Below are positions 56,307 through 64,000 of a stretch of 64,000 bases of DNA, one piece after another. A program made the translations under genes and the position numbers. Location of the stretch: the NCBI GenBank assembly GCA_021782995.1, contig JAJXUI010000001.1, forward strand, positions 62,001 to 126,000. Reading direction: 5' to 3'. The notes under the pieces were generated by a model that saw only the letters and a list, made by a program, of their open reading frames with translations, was not told the origin of the DNA and did no database searches. The first letter of the stretch is position 1. Every line of letters begins with the position of its first letter. This DNA is from Pseudomonadota bacterium. GTDB taxonomy: Bacteria; Pseudomonadota; Gammaproteobacteria; Burkholderiales; Gallionellaceae.

Positions 56307-57496
56307 TGCAGCATCAACACGGAATGACAGGACTGACCGTACTGGGCTCTACCGGCAGCATAGGTACCAGCACGCTCGATGTGGTGGCGCGGCATCCAGA
56401 CAGATATCGAGTCATTGCTTTGACGGCTTGCCGGCAGGACGAAGTGCTGTTTGGGCAATGTGTGCGATTCAAACCGAAATTTGCGGTCATGGTGGAGAGC
56501 GATGCGGCTGCCAGGTTGAAGCAGCGCATTGCGGATGCCGGCCTGGAAACTGCGGTCTTGTGCGGGGTCGCAGCACTGGAACAGGTGGCATCATTGCCGG
56601 AGGTCGATGCCGTGATGGCGGCCATCGTCGGTGCGGCTGGTTTGCGCGCCAGCCTGGCTGCGGCAAATTCCGGCAAGCGCATCCTGCTGGCAAACAAGGA
56701 AGCGCTGGTAATGGCTGGGCGCATCTTCATGGATGCTGTGCGGCAAAATCATGCCACCTTGCTGCCGATAGACAGTGAACATAATGCCATTTTCCAGGCA
56801 TTGCCAGCAGGTTACGCTGGCAGTATGTCCGACAGTGGGGTCAGCAGGATTTTGCTGACAGCATCTGGTGGACCGTTCCGTAGTACGTCAATGGAAGACC
56901 TGAAAAATGTGACACCTGAGCAGGCCTGTGCGCACCCGAACTGGGTGATGGGGCGCAAGATTTCTGTAGATTCTGCCACCATGATGAACAAGGGGCTGGA
57001 AGTGATCGAAGCGCACTGGCTGTTCAATGCCTCGGCGGACGATATCCAGGTGGTGGTACACCCGCAAAGCGTGATTCACTCTATGGTGCAGTATGTGGAT
57101 GGCTCGGTACTGGCGCAGCTTGGCAATCCCGACATGCGTACACCTATCGCACATGCGATGGCCTATCCTGAACGTATAGATGCCGGCGTTGCCCCGCTGG
57201 ATCTTTTCAAGATTGCGACACTCGATTTTGTCGAGCCGGATTTCCAGCGATTCCCCTGCCTGGCCCTTGCATATCAGGCGCTGCGTGCCGGCGGGACCGC
57301 GCCTGCGATTCTGAATGCCGCGAATGAGGTGGCTGTCGAAGCCTTCCTGAACCGGGAAATTGCATTCCTGGAAGTTCCGCAGTTGATTGCGGATGTGCTG
57401 GATAAACAGCCCCAGGATATTGTCGATACGCTGGAGGATGTACTAGCGGCAGATGCAGAAGCACGCCGGCTTGCCGGAGAATGGATCAGACAATGA
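56306..57496 (+). CDS. dxr: 1-deoxy-D-xylulose 5-phosphate reductoisomerase
   Basis: A 396-residue enzyme of the MEP isoprenoid pathway, which converts DXP to MEP with NADPH. The nucleotide-binding [15 protein letters not shown], the catalytic loop [10 protein letters not shown] and the metal-site area [12 protein letters not shown] are present. The ATG overlaps the cdsA stop by one base. The 3' end overlaps the rseP start by four bases (ATGA). Confidence 0.97.
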   Translation: MQHQHGMTGLTVLGSTGSIGTSTLDVVARHPDRYRVIALTACRQDEVLFGQCVRFKPKFAVMVESDAAARLKQRIADAGLETAVLCGVAALEQVASLPEVDAVMAAIVGAAGLRASLAAANSGKRILLANKEALVMAGRIFMDAVRQNHATLLPIDSEHNAIFQALPAGYAGSMSDSGVSRILLTASGGPFRSTSMEDLKNVTPEQACAHPNWVMGRKISVDSATMMNKGLEVIEAHWLFNASADDIQVVVHPQSVIHSMVQYVDGSVLAQLGNPDMRTPIAHAMAYPERIDAGVAPLDLFKIATLDFVEPDFQRFPCLALAYQALRAGGTAPAILNAANEVAVEAFLNREIAFLEVPQLIADVLDKQPQDIVDTLEDVLAADAEARRLAGEWIRQ

Positions 57497-58848
57497 CAAC
57501 CTTGCTTGCTTTCATCGTTGCGATCGTGGTGCTGGTTGCCTTTCATGAATATGGCCATTACTGGGTTGCGCGACGTTGTGGTGTGAAAGTGCTGCGCTTT
57601 TCCATCGGTTTCGGGAAAGTGCTGTATTCCAGAAAGTTTTCCGGCAGCGAGACTGAATGGGTAATCTCGGCCATCCCGCTGGGCGGTTATGTGAAGATGC
57701 TGGATGAGCGCGAAGGCGAGGTGCAGCCGGAGGAGTTGCATTTGGCTTTCAACCGTCAGCCAGTGCTCAAGCGCATGGCGATCGTGGTGGCTGGCCCACT
57801 GGCCAATCTGTTGCTGGCAATCGTCTTGTATTGGGGATTGTTTGTAAACGGAGTGCCCGGCCTCAAGCCCATATTGGGCAATGTAGCCCCTGATACACCT
57901 GCAGCGCAAGCGCAACTGCGTGCTGGACAAACGATCATCAGTATCAATGGAGTGCAGACTCCTTCCTGGCAGGAGGTGCGCTGGGTACTGCTGGATGCAG
58001 TGTTGCAGGGAGATAAAGCTGAGTTGGCAGTGCTTGGAGAGAGTGGGGCTACACGGATGCAGGATCTGGTTGTAACCAGCCTGACTGCTGCAGATCTGGA
58101 TGGGGATTTCCTGTCAAAATTGGGCTTGCAACCATATCGCCCGGTAGTCAAGCCGGTGATCGGCAAGATCATCGATGGGGGGGAGGCACAGAAGGCGGGG
58201 ATGCTTGAAGGTGACCGGGTGATCAGTGCAAATGGCAAGCCGGTTGGAGATTGGGCGGAGTGGGTGGATATTGTGCGATCGCACCCTGATCAATCCCTGC
58301 ACCTGGAAATTGAACGGCAAGGGCATGTACAGGAACTTGGCCTGATACCAGAGTCAGTTAAGGAGGGATCGCAACTGATAGGCAGGATTGGTGCTGCACC
58401 ACAAATAGAGCAAAAAGAGTTTGATGCGCTGATGACGGTCGTGCGTTATTCACCTGGAAAAGCCCTGTTTGAGTCATTGAGCAAGACCTGGGAAACGGCT
58501 GCGGTCAGTCTGAAGATGATGGGCAAGATGATCATCGGTCAGGCATCACTGAAAAACCTGAGTGGTCCGGTTACGATTGCGGATTATGCTGGCCAGTCTG
58601 CGCAGATGGGACTGGGTGCCTACATTTCTTTCCTGGCACTGATCAGTATCAGTCTGGGGGTGCTTAACCTGCTGCCCGTACCATTATTGGATGGCGGGCA
58701 TTTATTGTATTATACGGTGGAGCTGATCAAGGGCAGCCCGGTGCCGGAAGCGTTATGGGAGTTCGGCCAGAAAGCCGGCATGGCACTGTTGCTTACTCTG
58801 ATGGCACTCGCATTGTTCAACGACTTTAGCCGCTTGTTTTTAAATTGA
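57493..58848 (+). CDS. rseP: Site-2 protease RseP
   Basis: A 451-residue intramembrane zinc protease that cleaves the anti-sigma factor RseA and clears signal peptides. The active-site HEYGH is at residues 18-22 in the first membrane segment. Two PDZ-like regions follow (around ~105-200 and ~210-290), and the third ligand lies in [16 protein letters not shown] near the C-terminus. The ATG at 57493 overlaps the dxr stop; a start 12 bases upstream is less likely. Confidence 0.97.
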   Translation: MTTLLAFIVAIVVLVAFHEYGHYWVARRCGVKVLRFSIGFGKVLYSRKFSGSETEWVISAIPLGGYVKMLDEREGEVQPEELHLAFNRQPVLKRMAIVVAGPLANLLLAIVLYWGLFVNGVPGLKPILGNVAPDTPAAQAQLRAGQTIISINGVQTPSWQEVRWVLLDAVLQGDKAELAVLGESGATRMQDLVVTSLTAADLDGDFLSKLGLQPYRPVVKPVIGKIIDGGEAQKAGMLEGDRVISANGKPVGDWAEWVDIVRSHPDQSLHLEIERQGHVQELGLIPESVKEGSQLIGRIGAAPQIEQKEFDALMTVVRYSPGKALFESLSKTWETAAVSLKMMGKMIIGQASLKNLSGPVTIADYAGQSAQMGLGAYISFLALISISLGVLNLLPVPLLDGGHLLYYTVELIKGSPVPEALWEFGQKAGMALLLTLMALALFNDFSRLFLN

Positions 58849-58852
58849 AATA

Positions 58853-61132
58853 ATGAAATTCCTGAAACTGGCGGCATTGCTTCCGCTGTTGTACATCTCG
58901 TCTGTGTGTGCGATCGAACCCTTTGTGGTGAAAGATATCCGTGTGGATGGCATCCAGCGTACCGAGGCGGGTACCGTTTTCAGTTACCTGCCGGTCAAGG
59001 TCGGGGACACGCTGGACGATGACAAGGCTGCAGCTGCGATGCATGCGTTATTTGCCACCGGATTCTTTACTGATGTCAGCCTTAAGGCTGAAAGCGGTAT
59101 CCTGGTTGTTGTCGTAAAGGAGAGGCCTTCGATTGCCAGCGTGGAAATTAATGGCGTGAAGGATATACCAAAAGACCAGCTACGCGACAACCTGAAGTTC
59201 GTCGGTCTTGCAGAAGGCCGGGTTTTTGACAAGGCTGCGCTGGACAAATCGGTCAATGAATTGAAGCGATTGTATGTGGCGCGGGGCAAATATGGCGTGT
59301 CGGTCAAAACGACAGTGACCGAGCTGGAGCGTAACAGGGTTGCTGTGGTACTGGATGTGGTGGAGGGTTCCACTTCCAAGATCAGGCAGATCAACTTCAC
59401 GGGTAACCACGTCTACAGCGAAGACGATTTGCGTGACTTGATGAAGCTGACCACACCCACCATGTGGACCTGGGCGACCAGTAACGACCAGTACTCCAAG
59501 CAGAAGCTGTCTGCCGATCTTGAAACGATCCGTTCTTTCTATCTCGATTCGGGTTACCTTGAGTTCAATATAGATTCCACGCAAGTTTCCATCTCCGCGG
59601 ACCGCAAGGATATCTTCATCACCATCAATCTGAATGAAGGTGCAAGATACAAGGTATCCGATATCAAGGTGGTCACGCAGGAAAGTGTTCTTTCTGCTGA
59701 TGAAATGCGCAAACTGATACCGATCAAGGTGGGTGACGTCTTTGCGCGGAATAAGCTGACCGAGGCACAAAAGCAGATTTCAGACCGACTGGGGGATAGA
59801 GGATATGCGTTTGCGAATGTAAACGCGGTACCCGAGCTGGACAAGGTAAAACATGAGGTAACGTTCACCTTCCTGGCCGATCCGGGACAACGGGTATATG
59901 TCAGAAGAATCAATGTACAAGGAAACACCAAGACACAGGATGAGGTCATCCGCCGTGAATTCCGGCAGATGGAAGGCGCCTGGTTTGCCACCAAGAAGAT
60001 ACAGAAATCCAAGCAGCGTGTGGACAAGCTCGATTTTTTCAGTGAAGTGAATCTGGAAACGCCACCGGTACAGGGAACCCGGGATCAGGTTGATCTCAAT
60101 GTGACAGTGAAGGAAAAGCCGACCGGCAGTTTCAACGTGGGTGCAGGCATTTCAAGTTCGCAGGGTGTAGTGCTGACGGCAGGCATAACACAGAGCAACC
60201 TGTTTGGCACAGGCAAGCAATTGTCTACCCAGATCAATACCAGCCAGTCCAACCAGGTTTATTCCATTTCCTATACCAATCCCTATTACACGGATGATGG
60301 CATCAGTCGTGGCTTTGACCTGTATCAGCGCTATCTGGATACCACGACGACATCCATCAGCCCGTACAAGTCAACGACGACTGGCGCAGGTGTTCGATTC
60401 GGTGTGCCGATCGCGGAAGATGAAACCATGCATTACGGCGTGTCGGCTGAGGAATCGATTTATGAGCTGACCAGCGGCAGTCCGCTGCAATTCCAGAATT
60501 ACGTGAATACTTTCGGTTCGACTACCGATAACCTGCTGGGTACCATAGGCTGGTCCAGGGACTCCAGGGACAGTGCAATTTATCCGATGGACGGCAAGGT
60601 GCAGCGCGCATTTCTCGAGATGGCATTACCTGTTTCCGACCAGCGTTACATGAAATTTACCATGCAGCAGCAGACCTGGTTCCCGCTAAGCAAGAGTGTT
60701 GCCCTGCTGATCAATGGCGAAGCAGGAATTGCAGGGGGCTATGATGACAAGCCGGTGCCGTTCTTCAAGAATTTCTATGCAGGCGGTGTAGGTTCAGTTC
60801 GTGGATATGAGCCCAACTCATTGGGACCGCGCGACATCAACGGTTTGTACCTGGGCGGGGATCGCCGCCTGGTGGCAAATGCAGAGTTGCTGATGCCGAT
60901 GCCAGGCAGCAAGGAAAAATCGGTGCGCTTAAGCGCATTTGTGGATGGGGGTATAATTTACGGCGTACCCAGCAATATTCCGGATACAGACGGGGCGCGA
61001 TATTCAACCGGTATTGCACTGACCTGGATTTCTCCGGTCGGACCGCTGAAAATCAGCTATGCCTGGCCGCTCGCAGAGCAGCCAAATGACAGGCTGCAGC
61101 GATTCCAGTTTACGCTTGGGCAGATATTCTGA
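58853..61132 (+). CDS. bamA: Outer membrane assembly factor BamA
   Basis: A 759-residue Omp85 protein that inserts beta-barrels into the outer membrane. A signal peptide (about 1-20) is followed by five POTRA domains (to ~420), starting EPFVVKDIRVDGIQRTEAGTVFSYLPVKVGD. The C-terminal barrel carries GGVGSVRGYEPNSLGPRD, with the conserved VRGY loop, and ends in ...TLGQIF. It begins 4 bases after rseP. The gene is complete and of normal length. Confidence 0.98.
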   Translation: MKFLKLAALLPLLYISSVCAIEPFVVKDIRVDGIQRTEAGTVFSYLPVKVGDTLDDDKAAAAMHALFATGFFTDVSLKAESGILVVVVKERPSIASVEINGVKDIPKDQLRDNLKFVGLAEGRVFDKAALDKSVNELKRLYVARGKYGVSVKTTVTELERNRVAVVLDVVEGSTSKIRQINFTGNHVYSEDDLRDLMKLTTPTMWTWATSNDQYSKQKLSADLETIRSFYLDSGYLEFNIDSTQVSISADRKDIFITINLNEGARYKVSDIKVVTQESVLSADEMRKLIPIKVGDVFARNKLTEAQKQISDRLGDRGYAFANVNAVPELDKVKHEVTFTFLADPGQRVYVRRINVQGNTKTQDEVIRREFRQMEGAWFATKKIQKSKQRVDKLDFFSEVNLETPPVQGTRDQVDLNVTVKEKPTGSFNVGAGISSSQGVVLTAGITQSNLFGTGKQLSTQINTSQSNQVYSISYTNPYYTDDGISRGFDLYQRYLDTTTTSISPYKSTTTGAGVRFGVPIAEDETMHYGVSAEESIYELTSGSPLQFQNYVNTFGSTTDNLLGTIGWSRDSRDSAIYPMDGKVQRAFLEMALPVSDQRYMKFTMQQQTWFPLSKSVALLINGEAGIAGGYDDKPVPFFKNFYAGGVGSVRGYEPNSLGPRDINGLYLGGDRRLVANAELLMPMPGSKEKSVRLSAFVDGGIIYGVPSNIPDTDGARYSTGIALTWISPVGPLKISYAWPLAEQPNDRLQRFQFTLGQIF

Positions 61133-61178
61133 TGCAGTTGAAGAAGCCAACATTTAGCAGCAAGACAGGGGGCGAGCA

Positions 61179-61688
61179 ATGGTGAAACTCTTTAGTGCCA
61201 TCACGACAGTTTTTTTATTGACGGCGACGACGTGCGCACATGCCGGCGATTTGCGCATAGGTGTGGTGGATACCGAGCGGATTTTGCGCGAGTCCGCGCC
61301 TGCGATCCAGGCCGAGAAGAAAATCGAGAAGGAATTCGAGTCACGCGACCAGGAAATGAAAAAGGTTTCGAAACAGGTCAAGGAAATACAGAACTATTTC
61401 GAGAAGGAAGGCATGACACTGGTGGATGCCGAGCACCGCAGCAAGGAGCGCGAACTTTCCAACCTGAACAGTACATTGCAACGCATGCAGCGCGAGTTCC
61501 GTGAAGACCTGAATCTGCGCAAGAACGAGGAGCTGGCGCAAGTGCTGGCGCGGGCCAACAAGGCCATCAAGGCCATTGCGGAATCCGAAAAATTTGACCT
61601 GGTCCTGCAAGAGGCGGTGTACCGCAATCCTAAAATCGACATTACCGACAAGGTGCTGCAGTACCTTGCGGATGACAAACAGCAATAA
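61179..61688 (+). CDS. skp: Periplasmic chaperone Skp (OmpH)
   Basis: A 169-residue chaperone for outer-membrane proteins. A signal peptide ends at [49 protein letters not shown] starts the typical Skp fold, and the long middle is coiled coil (NYFEKEGM...[20 protein letters not shown]). It lies between bamA and lpxD as in other proteobacteria. Confidence 0.95.
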   Translation: MVKLFSAITTVFLLTATTCAHAGDLRIGVVDTERILRESAPAIQAEKKIEKEFESRDQEMKKVSKQVKEIQNYFEKEGMTLVDAEHRSKERELSNLNSTLQRMQREFREDLNLRKNEELAQVLARANKAIKAIAESEKFDLVLQEAVYRNPKIDITDKVLQYLADDKQQ

Positions 61689-61698
61689 GCTGAATCTT

Positions 61699-62733
61699 AT
61701 GCAAACCGTCAATTACCGGCTGGAAGAGATTGTTGCCCGTTTCGGAGGGAAAATTCTGGGTGATGCCGAAGTGCTGGTCAGTCAGGTGGCGACGCTGGAT
61801 AGTGCCCAGCGCGACCAGATAGCCTTTCTTGCCAACAGCAAATATCGCTCGCAACTCGAACAGACCGGGGCAGGTGCAGTCATTGTGTCAGCGGCGGATG
61901 CAGATGCGACATCAATTCCACGTATTGTATGTGAAAATCCCTATGCCTATTTTGCACGGGTTTCCGCCTTCCTGAACCCACCGCAATCACCTGTATCCGG
62001 TGTACATCCGAGTGTGGTCATGGGACAGCATGTCAAAGTGGGCAATGGAACCCAGATAGATGCCAATGTGGTGATCGCTGACGGCGCAAGTATCGGTGCC
62101 AATTGCATCATCATGTCCGGCTGTACTATTGGTGAGCGGGTGGTGATCGGTGACAATGCCAGAATCTATCCCCGGGTGGTGATCTATCATGATTGCCTGA
62201 TCGGCGACAATTTCATCGCGCATGCGGGAGTGGTGATCGGCTCGGATGGTTTTGGCCTGGCGATGGAAGCCGGGCGCTGGTTGAAGATTCCGCAGATAGG
62301 CCGGGTCATCATCGGTAATGATGTCGAAGTTGGCGCAAACACCACTATAGACCGTGGCGCTTTGGATGATACGGTGATCGAGGATGATGTGAAGCTGGAT
62401 AACCAGATCCAGATTGCGCATAACGTCAGGATAGGTGCGCATACCGCGATTGCCGGCTGCGTGGGTATTGCAGGCAGTGCCACGATAGGCAAATATTGTC
62501 GTATCGGGGGTAGTGCCGGCATACTTGGGCATCTGGAAATTGCTGATTATGTTGAAGTTTCCTCGTTTACGCTGGTGAATAAGTCGATCAAGGAGCGGGG
62601 AAGTTATTGTGGCATTTTTCCGTTCACTTCCACCCAGAACTGGCGCAGGAATGCCGCTCAATTGCGGCATCTGGATGAGCTGGCAGACCGTCTCAAGGCA
62701 CTGGAACAGAAAACAGAATCCAAAGATATATAA
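61699..62733 (+). CDS. lpxD: UDP-3-O-(3-hydroxyacyl)glucosamine N-acyltransferase
   Basis: A 344-residue acyltransferase of lipid A synthesis (third step). Residues 1-100 are the uridine-binding N-terminal domain ([30 protein letters not shown]), and ~105-320 are left-handed beta-helix hexapeptide repeats with the catalytic histidine in the IAHNVRIG area. The ATG at 61699 is supported by position after skp; frames starting earlier lie within skp. Confidence 0.96.
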   Translation: MQTVNYRLEEIVARFGGKILGDAEVLVSQVATLDSAQRDQIAFLANSKYRSQLEQTGAGAVIVSAADADATSIPRIVCENPYAYFARVSAFLNPPQSPVSGVHPSVVMGQHVKVGNGTQIDANVVIADGASIGANCIIMSGCTIGERVVIGDNARIYPRVVIYHDCLIGDNFIAHAGVVIGSDGFGLAMEAGRWLKIPQIGRVIIGNDVEVGANTTIDRGALDDTVIEDDVKLDNQIQIAHNVRIGAHTAIAGCVGIAGSATIGKYCRIGGSAGILGHLEIADYVEVSSFTLVNKSIKERGSYCGIFPFTSTQNWRRNAAQLRHLDELADRLKALEQKTESKDI

Positions 62734-62746
62734 GCAAGGGGAAAAA

Positions 62747-63193
62747 ATGAGCAGTCAGATGGACATACACGAAATTCTGGAGCATTTGCCACATCGCTAT
62801 CCGTTCCTGTTGATAGATCGCGTGCTGGAAGTTGTACCTGAAAAAAATATCGTGGCATTGAAGAACGTCACGATCAATGAACCTTTCTTTCCCGGTCACT
62901 ACCCGCATCACCCGGTGATGCCTGGGGTGCTGATCATTGAGGCAATGGCGCAGGCTGCGGCCATCCTGTCCTTCAAGACCATGGGTACCAAGCCGACCAA
63001 TGATTCGGTCTACTATTTCGTCGGGATTGATGAAGCCCGTTTCAAGCGCCCGGTAGGACCTGGCGACCAGGTAATCTTCAAGGTGGCGATTGAAAGCAGC
63101 CGGCGCGGCATCTGGAAGTATGTCGCTACCGCTGAAGTGGATGGCAAGGTGGTCGCCGAGGCCAAATTGATGGCTACCCTGAGGGACAAGTAA
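62747..63193 (+). CDS. fabZ: 3-hydroxyacyl-[acyl-carrier-protein] dehydratase FabZ
   Basis: A 148-residue hot-dog-fold dehydratase of fatty-acid synthesis. [14 protein letters not shown] and the catalytic H51 in [12 protein letters not shown] with E65 in IIEAMAQAA are diagnostic. The ATG has AAGGGG about 7 bases upstream. Its last base is the first base of the lpxA ATG. Confidence 0.97.
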   Translation: MSSQMDIHEILEHLPHRYPFLLIDRVLEVVPEKNIVALKNVTINEPFFPGHYPHHPVMPGVLIIEAMAQAAAILSFKTMGTKPTNDSVYYFVGIDEARFKRPVGPGDQVIFKVAIESSRRGIWKYVATAEVDGKVVAEAKLMATLRDK

Positions 63194-63978
63194 TGCGCCA
63201 TCCAACCGCGATCATTCATCCTGGCGCGCGCCTCGCTGAAGATGTCGAGGTGGGTGCCTATTCCATCATCGGCGAACATGTCGAGATCGGTGCTGGTACT
63301 AGAATCGGCCCGCATGTGGTGATCGACGGCTATACCACGATCGGCCGCAACAACGAGATTTTTCAGTTCAGCTCGCTCGGCGAGATTCCGCAGGACAAGA
63401 AGTTCAAAAGGGGCGATGTGACGCGGCTGGTGATTGGCGACAACAACACGATACGCGAATGTTGCACTTTCAATCTGGGGACTGTGCAGGATCGCGGCGA
63501 AACAACCATCGGCAGCCACAACTGGATCATGGCTTATGTGCATGTGGCGCATGATTGCGTGATCGGTGACCACAATACGATCGCCAATTCGGTGCAGTTC
63601 GCCGGGCATGTCGAGGTCGGTAACCGTACGCTGATCGGTGGAATCAGCGGCATCCACCAGTTCGTGCGTATTGGCGATTTCGCGATGGTCGGTTTCCAGA
63701 CACGGTTGTCCCAGGATCTGCCACCCTTTGTTACCGCGGTGGGCAATCCGGCCGAAGCCAAGGGTCCGCATCAGGAAGGCCCGCGCCGTGCAGGCTATTC
63801 CGATGTCCGTCTCGACATGATCAAAAAGATGTACAAGACGCTGTATCGAACCGGCAGCAGTTTCGAAACGGCAAAGCAGGAGTTGACCGCATTGCGCGGT
63901 CAGTCTGCGGAGGCAGACGAAGACCTCAACAACATGCTTGGCTTCCTGGCTAAGGCCAGTCGCGGTATCGTTCGATAA
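63193..63978 (+). CDS. lpxA: UDP-N-acetylglucosamine acyltransferase LpxA
   Basis: A 261-residue acyltransferase that starts lipid A synthesis. It is a left-handed beta-helix of hexapeptide repeats from residue ~5 to ~185, with a helical C-terminus. H117 and H120 are in HVAHDC; H120 matches the catalytic base H125 of Escherichia coli. The start overlaps the fabZ stop. Length is normal. Confidence 0.97.
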   Translation: MRHPTAIIHPGARLAEDVEVGAYSIIGEHVEIGAGTRIGPHVVIDGYTTIGRNNEIFQFSSLGEIPQDKKFKRGDVTRLVIGDNNTIRECCTFNLGTVQDRGETTIGSHNWIMAYVHVAHDCVIGDHNTIANSVQFAGHVEVGNRTLIGGISGIHQFVRIGDFAMVGFQTRLSQDLPPFVTAVGNPAEAKGPHQEGPRRAGYSDVRLDMIKKMYKTLYRTGSSFETAKQELTALRGQSAEADEDLNNMLGFLAKASRGIVR

Positions 63979-63986
63979 TTTCTGAC

Positions 63987-64000
63987 ATGACACAACGTAT
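63987..64000 (+). CDS. lpxB: Start of lpxB (cut by window edge)
   Basis: An ATG begins MTQR 8 bases after lpxA and runs off the window. By gene order this is lipid-A-disaccharide synthase. Only four complete codons are visible, so the name rests on position, not on sequence. Confidence 0.5.

Overview
The window is a chromosomal segment with the look of a betaproteobacterium, most likely of the Nitrosomonadales. The basis is the continuous run rpsB-tsf-pyrH-frr-uppS-cdsA-dxr-rseP-bamA-skp-lpxD-fabZ-lpxA-lpxB, the single-chain PurL, the hrcA-hemH pair, the Gram-negative envelope genes and the several c-type cytochromes. The placement below class level is inference. No rRNA, tRNA, CRISPR array, insertion sequence or prophage was seen. 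Coding density is high.

Region 1 (1-9061) is mixed housekeeping: the 3'-truncated gene of an Atm1-type ABC exporter, an orphan HicA-like small protein, a MipA/OmpV outer-membrane protein, a thiopurine methyltransferase, an unusual glutaredoxin/CcdA-like membrane fusion, a DUF3530-like hydrolase, the lipid II flippase MurJ, a thioredoxin and a CobD/CbiB-like membrane protein.

Region 2 (9062-12735) is a redox cassette: a hexaheme cytochrome (tetraheme part plus cytochrome c4-like part), a Tat-type protein with four [4Fe-4S] clusters and an NrfD-type quinone-reactive membrane protein. No molybdopterin subunit is present. A perfect hairpin closes the cassette, and its leader carries three copies of an octamer. 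Region 3 (12826-15624, minus strand) is a sulfide/persulfide operon: an ArsR-rhodanese repressor preceded by a perfect 14-bp inverted repeat, a persulfide-dioxygenase-like enzyme and an MFS transporter.

Region 4 (15686-39824) is a mosaic of short operons. They include rsgA with a small cytochrome and an M48 protease, orn, a glycosyltransferase-like gene, a lone receiver domain, hemH-hrcA, a ZIP transporter with rimO, a kinase with a cyclic-nucleotide-binding domain, crcB with a DUF190 gene, nnrD and purL (divergent), a parvulin isomerase, bolA-yciI-yciB and a hybrid histidine kinase. A small membrane protein after rimO has a leader able to hide its ribosome binding site.

Region 5 (40162-44015) is an accessory cluster: an outer-membrane beta-barrel, a large triheme lipoprotein and a FecR-domain protein. 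It may be a cell-surface electron-transfer or sensing system. Region 6 (44033-51205) has msrB, phoH, bcp, mnmH, tadA, an L,D-transpeptidase and several poorly known genes, including a thioredoxin-HEAT fusion. Region 7 (51398-64000) is the translation, isoprenoid, outer-membrane and lipid A cluster, starting with a clear promoter and a long rpsB leader and running off the window at lpxB.
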